Shown in pieces: positions 52,967 through 61,814 of a DNA stretch of 64,000 bases (its first letter is position 1; each line of letters starts with the position of its first letter). The DNA is from DATAOG01 sp963757395 (GTDB lineage Bacteria; Pseudomonadota; Alphaproteobacteria; Geminicoccales; Geminicoccaceae), in contig CAVWRK010000013.1 of assembly GCA_963757395.1 (NCBI GenBank), positions 186,001-250,000 on the forward strand. The letters are read 5' to 3'. A model generated the notes under the pieces. The model was given only the letters and a program-made list of their open reading frames with translations, was not told the origin of the DNA and made no database searches. A program made the position numbers and the translations under genes.

Positions 52967-54487
52967 TCAGCGCCCGTAGCGCCGCTTGCGTTGCTGGAAC
53001 GCACGGAGCGCGCGCAGGAAGTCGATCTTGCGGAACGCCGGCCAGTAGACGTCCGAGAAGTAGAACTCGCTGTAGGCGCTCTGCCACAAAAGGAACCCCG
53101 AGAGGCGGATCTCGCCGCTGGTGCGGATGATCAGCTCGGGGTCGGGCAAGCTGGCGACATAGAGATGGCGGCTGATCGCCGCCGGCGTCACGCGTCCGAT
53201 GACCTCGGCAAGCTCGGCTCCGCGCAGGGCCTCGTCGGCGAGCAGGCCGCGGACGGCATCGGCGATCTCCTCGCGGCCGCCGTAGGCGACCGCGATGGTC
53301 AGCGTGATCGCGGCGTGCCGTTCGGTCGCGGCCTCGGCGGCGCGGATCGCCGCCACCATCGTCTGCGGCAGTAGCTCCAGCCGGCCGATCGCCTGGACCC
53401 GCACCTGTTGCCGCTGGATCTGCGGATCGTGGGCCAGGGCCTTCATTTTGGCTTCGACGGCGGCGAGAATCCCGGAGACCTGGTCGGACGCACGGCCGAG
53501 GTTGTCGGTCGAGCAGACCCAGAGCGTCACCGCGGGGATGCGCAGCTCGGCGCACCAGTCGAGCACGTCGTCGAGCTTCTGGGCGCCGAGGCGGTAGACT
53601 TTCCGGAGATCGGTCAGCCCCTGCTGGCGGGCATAGCGGCGATTGCCGTCCAGGATGACGCCGACGTGCCGGGGTCCCGGCCATCTCTGAACCTGGTGAA
53701 GGAGGTGCTGCTCGTAGAGGTAGTAGAGAGCCCGCGCGACCAGCGGAGTGGCCTCGTCCCGTCCGCGACTTGCGCGCGCGTGCGCCACATCAGGTTCCTG
53801 AAGGACGTCGAGCCCTGCCGGCATGGCTGTGGCAGGCTTGGCCCCGAGCCCCACACCGGAAGGCGCCAGACTCGGGGTCGCCTCGTCCCACCAGGCGGCG
53901 GCCGCCGCGCAGGCGAGGCCGAGACCCGCGCCCGCGACGCCGCCGAGCGGTAGAGTGTGCGCGGGATCGAACAGAATCGGATCGAGGCTCGCGAGGACCA
54001 TCAGGAGGGCTCCACAGCTCCAGAGCACGACCTTGGTCAGGCGACGGGTCAAGGTGCGCTGGATCACGTGGCCACCGGTGACCAGGAAGGCGACCCCGGT
54101 CACGGCATCGGTATCGGGAAACGCAACCCCGTCGGCGCCGAGCCGGAGATGTCCGAGGACGGCGGCGGCAAAGCTGCCGAGCGTCCAGGAACCCAGCAGC
54201 ACCGCGGCCGGCAGCCACCAATGCCGGAACCGACGGATCGGCAGGAGAAGCGGCAGGATCAGCGCGGCCGGGAGCAGGATCGCCCGGTCCCCGACGGCGT
54301 CGATCCAGTCGAAGACATCCGGCAGCTGGAGCCATGTCCGCTCGGAAGCCCAACGGCCCACGTCGTGCTCGATCGAGACGTGCACCTGCCACGCGACCGC
54401 CGCCAGCGACCCGACAAAGATCAGACATCCCGCGACGCAGGCGGTCATCCATTGTCGGGTGGTTGCAGCGGTAGGGCGACTTCCCAT
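52967..54487 (-). CDS. uppS: PAP2-like membrane domain fused to UppS-type cis-prenyltransferase
   Basis: This 506-residue protein joins two domains. Residues about 14-205 have membrane helices in a PAP2 phosphatase-like pattern (HDVGRWASERTWLQL, PAALILPLLLPIRRF, GHLRLGADGVAFPDTDAVTG), but the FPSGH signature reads FPDTDA, so the His is lost. After a linker, residues about 270-500 are a cis-prenyltransferase with HVGVILDGNRRYA (catalytic Asp), LTIAVAYGGREEI and RTSGEIRLSGFLLWQSAYSE-type motifs. The enzyme builds long cis-polyprenyl diphosphates such as undecaprenyl diphosphate. It lies between the O-antigen ligase and uppP genes, a fitting place. The start at 54487 is chosen for the membrane domain; 54526 is also possible. 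Confidence 0.85.
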   Translation of the reverse strand: MGSRPTAATTRQWMTACVAGCLIFVGSLAAVAWQVHVSIEHDVGRWASERTWLQLPDVFDWIDAVGDRAILLPAALILPLLLPIRRFRHWWLPAAVLLGSWTLGSFAAAVLGHLRLGADGVAFPDTDAVTGVAFLVTGGHVIQRTLTRRLTKVVLWSCGALLMVLASLDPILFDPAHTLPLGGVAGAGLGLACAAAAAWWDEATPSLAPSGVGLGAKPATAMPAGLDVLQEPDVAHARASRGRDEATPLVARALYYLYEQHLLHQVQRWPGPRHVGVILDGNRRYARQQGLTDLRKVYRLGAQKLDDVLDWCAELRIPAVTLWVCSTDNLGRASDQVSGILAAVEAKMKALAHDPQIQRQQVRVQAIGRLELLPQTMVAAIRAAEAATERHAAITLTIAVAYGGREEIADAVRGLLADEALRGAELAEVIGRVTPAAISRHLYVASLPDPELIIRTSGEIRLSGFLLWQSAYSEFYFSDVYWPAFRKIDFLRALRAFQQRKRRYGR

Positions 54488-54548
54488 GGCTTCGTCCGTG
54501 GGTTCAGACCGCGACCGGCTCGACATCTGCGCTATGGTCGCTGACCGG

Positions 54549-55814
54549 CTAGTTGCCCGTGCGGCCACGAAGCACCCCCCGCGGGGCGCAGAGAGCAAGC
54601 GCGAGGCCGAGCATCAGCCAGAACAGAACCGCGTTCCAGTTCGAGAAGAAACTCATGCTGGAGCGGAGCGGCCAGAGGAACACCAGCAGCGCTGCCAAAG
54701 CGCCGACCGCGATCGGGTAGTCCCGGGCGTCGACCGCGCTCAGGCCCGGGATCAGGTCACGTCCCCAAAGGAACAAAAGCGCGACGAACCCGAGAAAACC
54801 GATGGCGCCGGTCTCGACCAGCCACTCGAGATAGATCTGGTGCGGGTGGGTGTAGCAGCGGTCCTCGACCGGCCCGAGCGGCTTGAAGTGCTGGTTGGCG
54901 CAGCGGTGCCGGAAGTTTCTGAGGCCGATCCCGATCGCCGGCTCGCTGCGCCAGATCCTGACGCTGCGCCGGTAGGCCTCGCCGTAGCGTTTGTCCCAGA
55001 AATCGTTCAGGTCGTAAGCGGTGTTGCGGATCAGGCGAATCCGCAGATCCGGGCTCAAGGCGAGGCTGCCGACGATCAGCCCGGCCGCCGCCAGTCCCGC
55101 CAGGATCAGCGGCAGACGAAGCTCGCGCAACAGGAAGAAGAAGGGCAGGAGGCCGATCGCCAGCATCACCAGCGCGATCCGCTCGCCGGTAACGGTGACC
55201 GTCAGCGCCATGACGACGATCAGGCCGATGGCCAGCGCGTTCCGCCAACGCTGGCGCCAAGGCGCTGCGAGCGCGAGCGCAAGCCCGAGCACCGGAAACC
55301 AGGTCTTGACCATGAAGCTGCCGGGCACCGTGTCCGCGAACGGCCCGGTCAGCCGGTTGGCCTCGTAGGTCTGGCCGAGGATGTCCTGGCCGGTCGCGAA
55401 CTGGAGCAGGCTGTCGAGCAGGACGAAGGCGATCACCGCGCCGAGCGCGATCAGCATCGCCTGACGGGGACCGCGCTCGACCAGGAGCCAGTGCTGCAGC
55501 GCCGCACCGAACAGGACGAAGCGGCCAAAGGGCAGGGCGCGGCTGTAGGCGCCCGCGGCATCGTCGGCGAACCCGCTGGCCAGGATCAGATAGAGCCAGA
55601 TCGCGAGCCCGACCACGATCCAAGGGGACCTGAGCCACGCCCAGTCGCGGCCGAGGGCGCTGCGGACCAGGAGGAGCAGGCCGATCAGCGACAGCGCGAC
55701 GTCGGCCGGCGCCCGGCCGATCAGGAACAGCACCGGCAAGGCGATCACGAGGCAGCGGCCGAGGCGGTCGAGCCAGGCGAACCCCGCCGAACCGGTCGCA
55801 AGCGCCGGGATCAT
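54549..55814 (-). CDS. O-antigen ligase family protein (WaaL-like)
   Basis: This 421-residue protein has about eleven membrane helices and a large periplasmic loop, with the WaaL-type RNTAYDLNDFWDKRYGEAYRRS segment, the conserved His in HPHQIYLEWLVETGAIG and the IGIGLRNF motif. It transfers a polyprenyl-linked glycan to lipid A core or another acceptor at the periplasmic face. It starts one base after the glycosyltransferase stop. This places it in an operon with the glycosyltransferase, cis-prenyltransferase and uppP. Confidence 0.92.
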   Translation of the reverse strand: MIPALATGSAGFAWLDRLGRCLVIALPVLFLIGRAPADVALSLIGLLLLVRSALGRDWAWLRSPWIVVGLAIWLYLILASGFADDAAGAYSRALPFGRFVLFGAALQHWLLVERGPRQAMLIALGAVIAFVLLDSLLQFATGQDILGQTYEANRLTGPFADTVPGSFMVKTWFPVLGLALALAAPWRQRWRNALAIGLIVVMALTVTVTGERIALVMLAIGLLPFFFLLRELRLPLILAGLAAAGLIVGSLALSPDLRIRLIRNTAYDLNDFWDKRYGEAYRRSVRIWRSEPAIGIGLRNFRHRCANQHFKPLGPVEDRCYTHPHQIYLEWLVETGAIGFLGFVALLFLWGRDLIPGLSAVDARDYPIAVGALAALLVFLWPLRSSMSFFSNWNAVLFWLMLGLALALCAPRGVLRGRTGN

Positions 55815-55815
55815 C

Positions 55816-56940
55816 TCAGGCAGCCCGCTTCAGACCGGCGAGGATGGCCTCGCGCAGGTCGTCGATCGCAGCCGCCAGCTGCTGGATGTCGAACGGATAG
55901 TCCTGCCAGGCCTGGCCCTGCAGGCGGGCGCGGAGCGCGTCGTCGTCGATCACCCGCTCGAGCGCTTCGGCGAGCGCTTCGGGCGAGGCCGGCTCGACCA
56001 GCAGGCCGCGCCCGCGCAGCACCTCGGGCAGGCCGCCGCTCGGGTAGGCGAGCACGGCGCAGCCGTTCGCCAGGCCCTCGACCGCGGTGCGGGCGAGCGG
56101 CTCGGGCCAGAGGGAGGGCAGGACCACGATCGCGGCCTGGCGATAGCGGGCCATGACCTGATCGTTGGCCAGATAGCCGAGCCACTGGACCGCCCCGCCG
56201 AGGCGGGCGCAGCGTTCCCGCAGGCCGGTCTCGAAGGCGGTCGTCTCGGCACGCCGCCGGCTCCGGCTGGTGCCGATGATCTCCGCCCGCCAGCGTGGAT
56301 GGCGCGGCAGCACCCGTTCGAGCGCCGAGACCAGGTCCGCGATCCCCTTCTGCTCGATGATCCGGCCGACGAACAGGATCAGCGGCGCCTTCTCGGGCGG
56401 CGTCGGGAGGGAGCGCGGGATCGCATTGCGCAGGACCAGCAGCTTGCTGCCGTCGGCGGTCGCCGCGAGACCGTCGAGAAAGCGTTGCCGGACGTAATCG
56501 CTGACGCAGAGGATCGCGTCGGCCCGGGCCAGCAGGCGAGCGCGCTCCGCGGGCGTCCGGGCGCTACGCATGGTCCGCGGATCGTTGCTCAGGCGGAGCG
56601 TGAGCGGCAGATCGGTGCGCGCGCCGAGGTGGGCGAGCATGTTGGGCCGGTTGTAGACCTCGACCAGCACGCCCCGCTGGCCCGCGAGCCGGCGGCGGAG
56701 CGCCTCGGCGAGACCGATGTTGCGGCCCCGCAGGCCATGCCAGGCCGGGTGCAGGGGGCAAAAGTCGAAGCCCTCGAACGGGTGCTCGACCGGGGCGCCG
56801 AAGATCCGGATCCGATCGCGAAAGCGGCTCACCCTGGTGACGTCCCGGACGTGCAGGGCAATCGCGCCGGCCCGCTCCGGGCCGAACTGCTCGGCGGGCG
56901 GCAGCAGGATCGCGATCGCGGGCGGGGCGTGGTCGACCAT
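55816..56940 (-). CDS. Glycosyltransferase family 4 protein
   Basis: This 374-residue retaining GT-B glycosyltransferase has the N-terminal acceptor domain (EVYNRPNMLAHLGART) and the sugar-nucleotide binding C-terminal half with LFVGRIIEQKGIADLVSALE, VVLPSLWPEPLARTAVEGLANG and YPSGGLPEVL. It adds a sugar to a lipid-linked or core glycan in the cytoplasm. It starts 3 bases after the stop of the small membrane gene and ends 1 base before the O-antigen ligase start, so it belongs to this operon. Confidence 0.9.
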   Translation of the reverse strand: MVDHAPPAIAILLPPAEQFGPERAGAIALHVRDVTRVSRFRDRIRIFGAPVEHPFEGFDFCPLHPAWHGLRGRNIGLAEALRRRLAGQRGVLVEVYNRPNMLAHLGARTDLPLTLRLSNDPRTMRSARTPAERARLLARADAILCVSDYVRQRFLDGLAATADGSKLLVLRNAIPRSLPTPPEKAPLILFVGRIIEQKGIADLVSALERVLPRHPRWRAEIIGTSRSRRRAETTAFETGLRERCARLGGAVQWLGYLANDQVMARYRQAAIVVLPSLWPEPLARTAVEGLANGCAVLAYPSGGLPEVLRGRGLLVEPASPEALAEALERVIDDDALRARLQGQAWQDYPFDIQQLAAAIDDLREAILAGLKRAA

Positions 56941-56943
56941 GGC

Positions 56944-57249
56944 TCAGGCGCGCGACCCGGCCCGGCAGATGAACACCAGCAGGAGCCCGGGAGGCACCAG
57001 GATCAGCCAGGTCGGCAGCGTCAGCAGCTCCTGGATCGGCGGCCAGAGCCAGGGCAGGGGCCCCTTCTCGATCAGAGCCTGAAAGCCGACCAGGCTGTTG
57101 GCGTTGATGTGGAACCAGATCGCGCCCGGGCTGAAGGTCGTCGGCGCGCCCCGGACGACCGTCACCAGATCGGCGAGCGCCGCGGCCGCGCCGGCGATCA
57201 GCAAGGCGACGCCTAGCCAGTAACCAAAGCTGCGCATGGCATCGTTCAT
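56944..57249 (-). CDS. Small membrane protein at head of glycan operon
   Basis: This 101-residue protein has two membrane helices (SFGYWLGVALLIAGAAAALADL and LPTWLILVPPGLLLVFI). The middle (PTTFSPGAIWFHINANSLVGFQALIEK) resembles small membrane proteins found beside many alphaproteobacterial glycan genes. I recognise no family. Start ATG at 57249 is favoured; 57237 would give a shorter protein. It is the first gene of the minus-strand operon that runs to uppP. Confidence 0.65.
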   Translation of the reverse strand: MNDAMRSFGYWLGVALLIAGAAAALADLVTVVRGAPTTFSPGAIWFHINANSLVGFQALIEKGPLPWLWPPIQELLTLPTWLILVPPGLLLVFICRAGSRA

Positions 57250-57339
57250 ACGAGCCCCGGGTCCCCCAAGGCAACAGGCTGTCACAGGCGGCCGACGATT
57301 GCCTCGGCCCCCGGCGCTGACTATGTTTGGCGCCGGCCC

Positions 57340-57429
57340 GGAGGGATGGCCGAGCGGTTTAAGGCGCACGCCTGGAAAGCGTGTTGGGGCGAAAGCCCTT
57401 CGTGGGTTCAAATCCCACTCCCTCCGCCA
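57340..57429 (+). tRNA. tRNA-Ser (anticodon GGA)
   Basis: A complete tRNA of 90 bases including CCA. The acceptor stem GGAGGGA pairs with TCCCTCC, the discriminator is G, the anticodon arm reads CACGCCTGGAAAGCGTG with anticodon GGA, and a long variable arm follows (TTGGGGCGAAAGCCCTTCG), which is diagnostic of tRNA-Ser. The T arm is GTGGGTTCAAATCCCAC. It reads UCC and UCU codons. Confidence 0.98.
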
Positions 57430-57463
57430 GTCCCCGCTCCATCCGGCGCGGCCGCTGGCCCGG

Positions 57464-58114
57464 ATGCCCAGACACAACGGAGTCTTCCTCTTGGCCGCCA
57501 CAACCGTACCGATTCCAGCAACGCTCCGCAGCCGCCCCGCGCGGCTACGTGCCGCACTGTTACTGCTCCTCTTGCCGCTGCTGACGGCCTGCGGGATCAA
57601 CACGATCCCGACGCTCGAGGAGCAGGTGAACGCCGATTGGGCGCAGGTCCAGAACCAGTACCAGCGGCGCGCCGACCTGATCCCGAACCTGGTCGAGACC
57701 GTCAAGGGCTACGCCAAGCAGGAGCAGGACGTGTTGGTCGCGGTCACCGAGGCGCGCGCCAAGGTCGGCCAGATGCAGCTGCCGCCGGACATCCTGACCA
57801 ATCAGCAGGCGTTCAAGCAGTTCGAGCAGAACCAGGCCCAGCTGAGCGGCGCGCTCAGCCGCCTGATGGTGGTGGTCGAGCGCTATCCGGACCTCAAGTC
57901 GAACCAGAACTTCCTCGCCCTGCAATCGCAGCTCGAGGGCACCGAGAACCGGATCGCGGTCGCGCGCCGCGACTACATCCAGGCGGTCCAGGGCTACAAC
58001 ACCGAGATCCGGACGTTTCCAGGCCGGCTCTGGGCGATGATCTACGGCGCGGAGCCGAAGGCCAACTTCACCGCGACCGCCGGCGCCGAGCAGGCGCCCA
58101 AGGTCAGCTTCTGA
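57464..58114 (+). CDS. LemA family lipoprotein
   Basis: This 216-residue protein starts with a lipoprotein-type signal (AALLLLLLPLLTACG) and then a LemA domain: INTIPTLEEQVNADWAQVQNQYQRR, RADLIPNLVETVKGYAKQE, and NQNFLALQSQLEGTENRIAVARRDYI. LemA proteins are coiled envelope proteins of unclear function that recur with TPM-domain genes. The signal places it in the periplasm. It begins 34 bases after the tRNA-Ser gene and is followed by the TPM genes. Confidence 0.9.
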   Translation: MPRHNGVFLLAATTVPIPATLRSRPARLRAALLLLLLPLLTACGINTIPTLEEQVNADWAQVQNQYQRRADLIPNLVETVKGYAKQEQDVLVAVTEARAKVGQMQLPPDILTNQQAFKQFEQNQAQLSGALSRLMVVVERYPDLKSNQNFLALQSQLEGTENRIAVARRDYIQAVQGYNTEIRTFPGRLWAMIYGAEPKANFTATAGAEQAPKVSF

Positions 58115-58130
58115 GCCCGGAGCCGAGCCG

Positions 58131-58895
58131 ATGCGCCGCGCGCTCAAGGTCCTGCCGCTGCTGTTCGGGCTGTGCCTGGCGGTCGCGGCCGTGCGCGCCG
58201 CCGAGCCCGAGTTCCCGGCGCTCGCGGGCCGGGTGGTCGATGACGCCAGCCTCCTGAGCGAGCCCGAGGCGCAGGAGCTGGACGCGGCGCTCGCCGACTT
58301 CGAGAAGCAGACCGGCGATCAGGTCGTCGTGGTGACCCTCAAGTCGCTGCAGGGTCTGCCGATCGAGGACTACGGCTATCAGCTCGGTCGCCACTGGGGC
58401 ATCGGCCAGAAGGGCAAGGACAACGGCGCGCTGCTGATCGTGGCGCCCGCGGAGCATGATGTCCGGATCGAGGTCGGCTACGGGCTCGAGGGCGAGCTCA
58501 CCGATGCCAGGAGCCGGACGATCATCGAGACCGAGATCCTGCCCCGCTTTCGCGACGGCGACTTCGCGGCCGGCATCAAGGCGGGCGTCGCGGCCATGAT
58601 CCAGGCGCTGGGCGGCACCTACAACCCCGCGCTGCCGCCGGTCCGGGTCCGGGATCAGCGCTCGCCGTCGCCGTTGCCACTCGCGATCGCGCTGCCGATC
58701 ATCCTGATCATCGTCCTCAATCGTTTGTCCGGCCAGCGCGGGCGCCGCTACCGGCGCGGCTATCGCGGCCCGGTGATCCTGCCCGGCGGCTTTAGCGGTC
58801 GCGGCGGTTCCGGCGGTGGCGGCTTCAGCGGCGGTGGTGGCTTCAGCGGCGGTGGCGGCGGCTTCGGTGGCGGCGGCGCGTCCGGGCGCTGGTGA
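58131..58895 (+). CDS. TPM-domain protein (YgcG family)
   Basis: This 254-residue protein has a signal peptide (LPLLFGLCLAVAAVRAA), a TPM domain (ALAGRVVDDASLLSEPEAQEL, QVVVVTLKSLQGLPIEDYG, GVAAMIQAL), one membrane helix (PLPLAIALPIILIIVL) and a Gly/Ser-rich tail (FSGRGGSGGGGFSGGGGF). This is the usual TPM layout beside LemA. It is probably membrane-anchored with the TPM domain in the periplasm. The stop lies in a duplicated 16-base stretch. Confidence 0.92.
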   Translation: MRRALKVLPLLFGLCLAVAAVRAAEPEFPALAGRVVDDASLLSEPEAQELDAALADFEKQTGDQVVVVTLKSLQGLPIEDYGYQLGRHWGIGQKGKDNGALLIVAPAEHDVRIEVGYGLEGELTDARSRTIIETEILPRFRDGDFAAGIKAGVAAMIQALGGTYNPALPPVRVRDQRSPSPLPLAIALPIILIIVLNRLSGQRGRRYRRGYRGPVILPGGFSGRGGSGGGGFSGGGGFSGGGGGFGGGGASGRW

Positions 58896-58924
58896 CATGG
58901 CGTTCCTGTGACATGGCGTTCCTG
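58893..58924 (+). repeat. Perfect 16-base tandem duplication at a gene junction
   Basis: TGACATGGCGTTCCTG occurs twice in a row (58893-58908 and 58909-58924). The first copy holds the stop of the upstream TPM gene and an ATG that dead-ends at TGA 58909-58911; the second copy holds the true ATG (58913) of the downstream TPM gene. The duplication separates the two genes instead of the usual ATGA overlap. Confidence 0.95.
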
Positions 58925-59530
58925 ACCGACCAGGACCGGCAGCAGATCGCCGACGCGATCGCCGCGGCCGAGCAGAGGACCAGCGGCGAGCTGGTCACGG
59001 TGATCGCGCAGGCGGCCGACGACTACCGCTACATCCCCATCCTCTGGCCGGCGCTGGCGGCGCTGCTGCTGCCGGCACTTCTGCTGACCGTCTGGCCGGA
59101 GATCGGCGCCTGGCGGCTCTATCTCGCCCAGGGGGCGGCGTTCGTCGTCCTGGCTCTGATCGCGCACCTGCCGCCGGTCCATCTCGCCCTCGTGCCGCAA
59201 GCGCTCAAGCGCCGACGCGCGGGCCGGCTCGCCCGCGAGCAGTTCTTCGAGCAGGGCCTGCATCTGACCCGGGCGCGCACCGGCGTCCTGATCTTCGTCG
59301 CGGTCGCCGAGCACCACGTCGAGATCATCGCCGATACCGGCATCAACGCCCTGGTCCCGCCCGGCACCTGGGACCGGGCGGTCGCCGACTTCGTCGAGCG
59401 GGTGCGCGCGGGCCAGATCGCGGAAGGCTTTATCGCGGCCATCAGCCAGGTCGGCGAGCGGCTGGCCGAGCATTTTCCGCGCCCGGCCGACGACACCAAC
59501 GAGCTGCCGAACCGCCTGGTCGAGATCTGA
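58913..59530 (+). CDS. TPM-domain protein, second copy
   Basis: This 205-residue protein starts MAFLTDQDRQQIADAIAAAE and has RTSGELVTVIAQAADDY, two membrane segments (ILWPALAALLLPALLLTVWP, LAQGAAFVVLALIAHL), then LIFVAVAEHHVEIIADTGINALV and RAGQIAEGFIAAISQVGERL. Its membrane segments split the TPM domain, as in the YgcG-related group with an internal membrane pair. The start is ATG 58913; a GTG at 58892 would overlap the previous gene and lies in the duplicated stretch. It completes the lemA-TPM-TPM cluster. Confidence 0.89.
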   Translation: MAFLTDQDRQQIADAIAAAEQRTSGELVTVIAQAADDYRYIPILWPALAALLLPALLLTVWPEIGAWRLYLAQGAAFVVLALIAHLPPVHLALVPQALKRRRAGRLAREQFFEQGLHLTRARTGVLIFVAVAEHHVEIIADTGINALVPPGTWDRAVADFVERVRAGQIAEGFIAAISQVGERLAEHFPRPADDTNELPNRLVEI

Positions 59531-59656
59531 TCCCGACACCCTGCATAACCCGGGGTCCATGAAGGCTCTTGCCAGGCTTGCCCGTAGCGCTCAACCGGCG
59601 CATCATTGCGCTTTATGAACCGCCCTCTGGCCAACGGCTTGAGAGAGGCGAAAGAA

Positions 59657-60136
59657 ATGAAGAGTACTTTGGTTGCGACGACCGCTTTGACTCTCGTATT
59701 GACCTGGATGGGCGCCGCCTGGGCCGAAGAAGGTGGCCAATGGCACGGCAAGGCTGTGCTCGTCAATACGCAAATCATGACCTCGAGCGTCGGCGATGAC
59801 CAGGATCACGCCCTGATGATGGGCGATGACCGCGGGTTGGTCTTCAACGAGGATGGCGAGAGTTTTCTCGACAAGGCCGAATATCACGTGCATTGGATGG
59901 TCGACACTGGAGGCATGGTCGGGGGTCGCTATAAGACCTTCATAGCTTCCGACGGTCAGGTCTTCGCCAAGTTCACCATTACTGAATTGAGCGACGCCGG
60001 CGGTAACGGCACCTGGGAGTTCACCAAGGGTACCGGGAAATACGAGGGCATCACGGGACGCGGCGACTTCAAATATACGAACGTATCGGACACCGTCTAT
60101 TGGGACCTGTTGGAGGGCGAGTATAAGATTCCTTAG
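59657..60136 (+). CDS. Small secreted protein of unknown function
   Basis: This 159-residue protein starts MKSTLVATTALTLVLTWMGAAWA, a Sec signal peptide. The mature part is strand-rich (VFAKFTITELSDAGGNGTWEFTKGTGKYEGITGRGDF) in a small beta-barrel pattern like the allene oxide cyclase-type or DUF3224-like proteins, but I cannot name the family. AGAGAGG lies before the ATG. Less GC-rich than its neighbours. Confidence 0.68.
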   Translation: MKSTLVATTALTLVLTWMGAAWAEEGGQWHGKAVLVNTQIMTSSVGDDQDHALMMGDDRGLVFNEDGESFLDKAEYHVHWMVDTGGMVGGRYKTFIASDGQVFAKFTITELSDAGGNGTWEFTKGTGKYEGITGRGDFKYTNVSDTVYWDLLEGEYKIP

Positions 60137-60335
60137 AAAGGCGAGGCCGAGACGCTGCTCGCGCCCAGCGGCGAACCAGCGCCAGCGGTCCGTGGCGCTG
60201 TCGAGCACGCCCGAGCGGGCGGTGCGAAGGAGCGTGTTCCGCGTCTTGCGGGCGATGCTCTCCAGGGGGCTGGAGAGGATCGCCATGCGCACGCCGTCGG
60301 TCCCGGTGTCGCAGGCCAGCCGCATGCCGATGCCG

Positions 60336-61814
60336 TCAGCGGAGCACGAACGGGTTCGGGACGTTGCCGCTGGTGTCGATCCAGACGCTCTTCTCCTGGA
60401 GGTACTCGCGGATCGCGCTCTGCCCGCTCTCGCGCCCGATGCCTGAGTGCTTGTAGCCGCCGAACGGCGACATGTAGCTGACCGCGCGGTAGGTGTTGAC
60501 CCAGACCGTGCCGGCCTCGAGCCGCTCGGCCATCGTGAGCGCGCGCTTGATGCTCTGGGTCCAGACGCCGGCGGCGAGCCCGTAGAGCGTGCCGTTGGCG
60601 ATCTCGACCGCCTCGTCATCCTCGTCGAACGGGATGATCGACAAGACCGGGCCGAACACCTCTTCCTGGGCGATTCGCATGTTCGGGCGGACGTCGGTGA
60701 AGATCGTGGGCTCCACGAACCAGCCCTGGCCGCATTCCGGCCGGCTGGCGGGCCCGCCGCCGAGCACGCAGACCGCACCCTCATCCTTGGCGATCTCGAT
60801 GTATTCCAGAACTTTCTTGTACTGCGGCCGCGTCGTGATCGGCCCGACCTGGGTCGCGTCGTCGAGCGGATCGCCCATGCGCGCGGTCTTGGCGAGCCCC
60901 AGCAGGCGCTCCAGGAACTCCTGATACACGGGTCGCTGGATCAGGGCGCGCGAGCCCGCGATACAGGTCTGGCCGGTGGCGGCGAAAATCCCGGAAACCA
61001 CGCCCTTGACGGCATCGTCGAGGACCGCGTCCGCGAACACGATGTTGGCTGACTTGCCGCCGAGCTCGAGGGTCACGGGCTTGATCTGACGGGCGGCCGA
61101 CGCATAGACCATGGCCCCGGTCCTGTCGCCGCCGGTGAACGCCACTTTTGCCACTTTGGGATGGGTGACGAGCGCATCGCCGATCTCGCCGCCGAAGCCG
61201 GTCACGATGTTGACGACGCCGGGCGGCAGGCCCGCGCGCTCGAACAGTTTTCCGAACTCCAGGGCGGAGACCGATGAGAACTCGGAGGGCTTCCAGACCG
61301 CGGTGTTGCCGGCGGCGAGGGCAGGGGCCAGCTTCCAGGCCGCGAGCAGCAGGGGCGAATTCCAGGGCGTGATCGCGGCGACCACGCCCAGCGGCTCCTC
61401 GCGGGTGAAGTTGAAGACGCCGGGCTTGTCGATCGGAATCACGCGCCCCTCGATCTTGTCGGCAAGCCCGCCGAAATAGTGGAACCACTGCGGCAGGTAG
61501 CGCAATTGCGCCCGCATCTCGGTGATCAGCTTGCCGTTGTCGCGGGTTTCGAGCTCGGCCAACCGATCGGCCTCGGTCGCGATCACATCTGCGAGCCGAC
61601 GCAGCAGCGCGCCCCGCGCGGTCGCGTTCATCCGCCGCCAGCCGGGCGCCCGGAACGCGTCGTAGGCGGCCTCGACCGCGCGGTCGACGTCGGCGGGCGC
61701 CGCCCGCGGCACCAGCGCCCAGGGGCCGCCCAGGAACGGGTTCTCGGACTCGAAGGTCTCGCCCGAGGCGGCGTCCACCCACTCGCCGCCGATCAGCATC
61801 TGATAGCGTTGCAT
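60336..61814 (-). CDS. Aldehyde dehydrogenase family protein
   Basis: This 492-residue NAD(P)-dependent enzyme oxidises an aldehyde to the acid. It has the Rossmann block AAITPWNSPLLLAAWK, VTLELGGKSANIVFADA with the general-base Glu, the catalytic Cys in GQTCIAGSR, and EVFGPVLSIIPFD near the C-terminus. Similar sequences act on betaine aldehyde or hydroxymuconic semialdehyde; substrate is unknown. The ATG at 61814 has GGAGG nine bases upstream; an ATG at 61820 is only 3 bases from it. No pathway partner is adjacent. Confidence 0.93.
   Translation of the reverse strand: MQRYQMLIGGEWVDAASGETFESENPFLGGPWALVPRAAPADVDRAVEAAYDAFRAPGWRRMNATARGALLRRLADVIATEADRLAELETRDNGKLITEMRAQLRYLPQWFHYFGGLADKIEGRVIPIDKPGVFNFTREEPLGVVAAITPWNSPLLLAAWKLAPALAAGNTAVWKPSEFSSVSALEFGKLFERAGLPPGVVNIVTGFGGEIGDALVTHPKVAKVAFTGGDRTGAMVYASAARQIKPVTLELGGKSANIVFADAVLDDAVKGVVSGIFAATGQTCIAGSRALIQRPVYQEFLERLLGLAKTARMGDPLDDATQVGPITTRPQYKKVLEYIEIAKDEGAVCVLGGGPASRPECGQGWFVEPTIFTDVRPNMRIAQEEVFGPVLSIIPFDEDDEAVEIANGTLYGLAAGVWTQSIKRALTMAERLEAGTVWVNTYRAVSYMSPFGGYKHSGIGRESGQSAIREYLQEKSVWIDTSGNVPNPFVLR

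Noticed and set aside
53823..56156. Long plus-strand frame opposite the cis-prenyltransferase and ligase genes
   Set aside because: Low-complexity Arg/Glu/Asp-rich composition and no motif; it is a GC-driven shadow.
60147..60335. Short minus-strand frame (MAILSSPLESIARKTRNTLL) downstream of the aldehyde dehydrogenase gene
   Set aside because: It looks somewhat protein-like and could be a relic, but it runs on without a stop into antisense of the secreted-protein gene. No family could be assigned.
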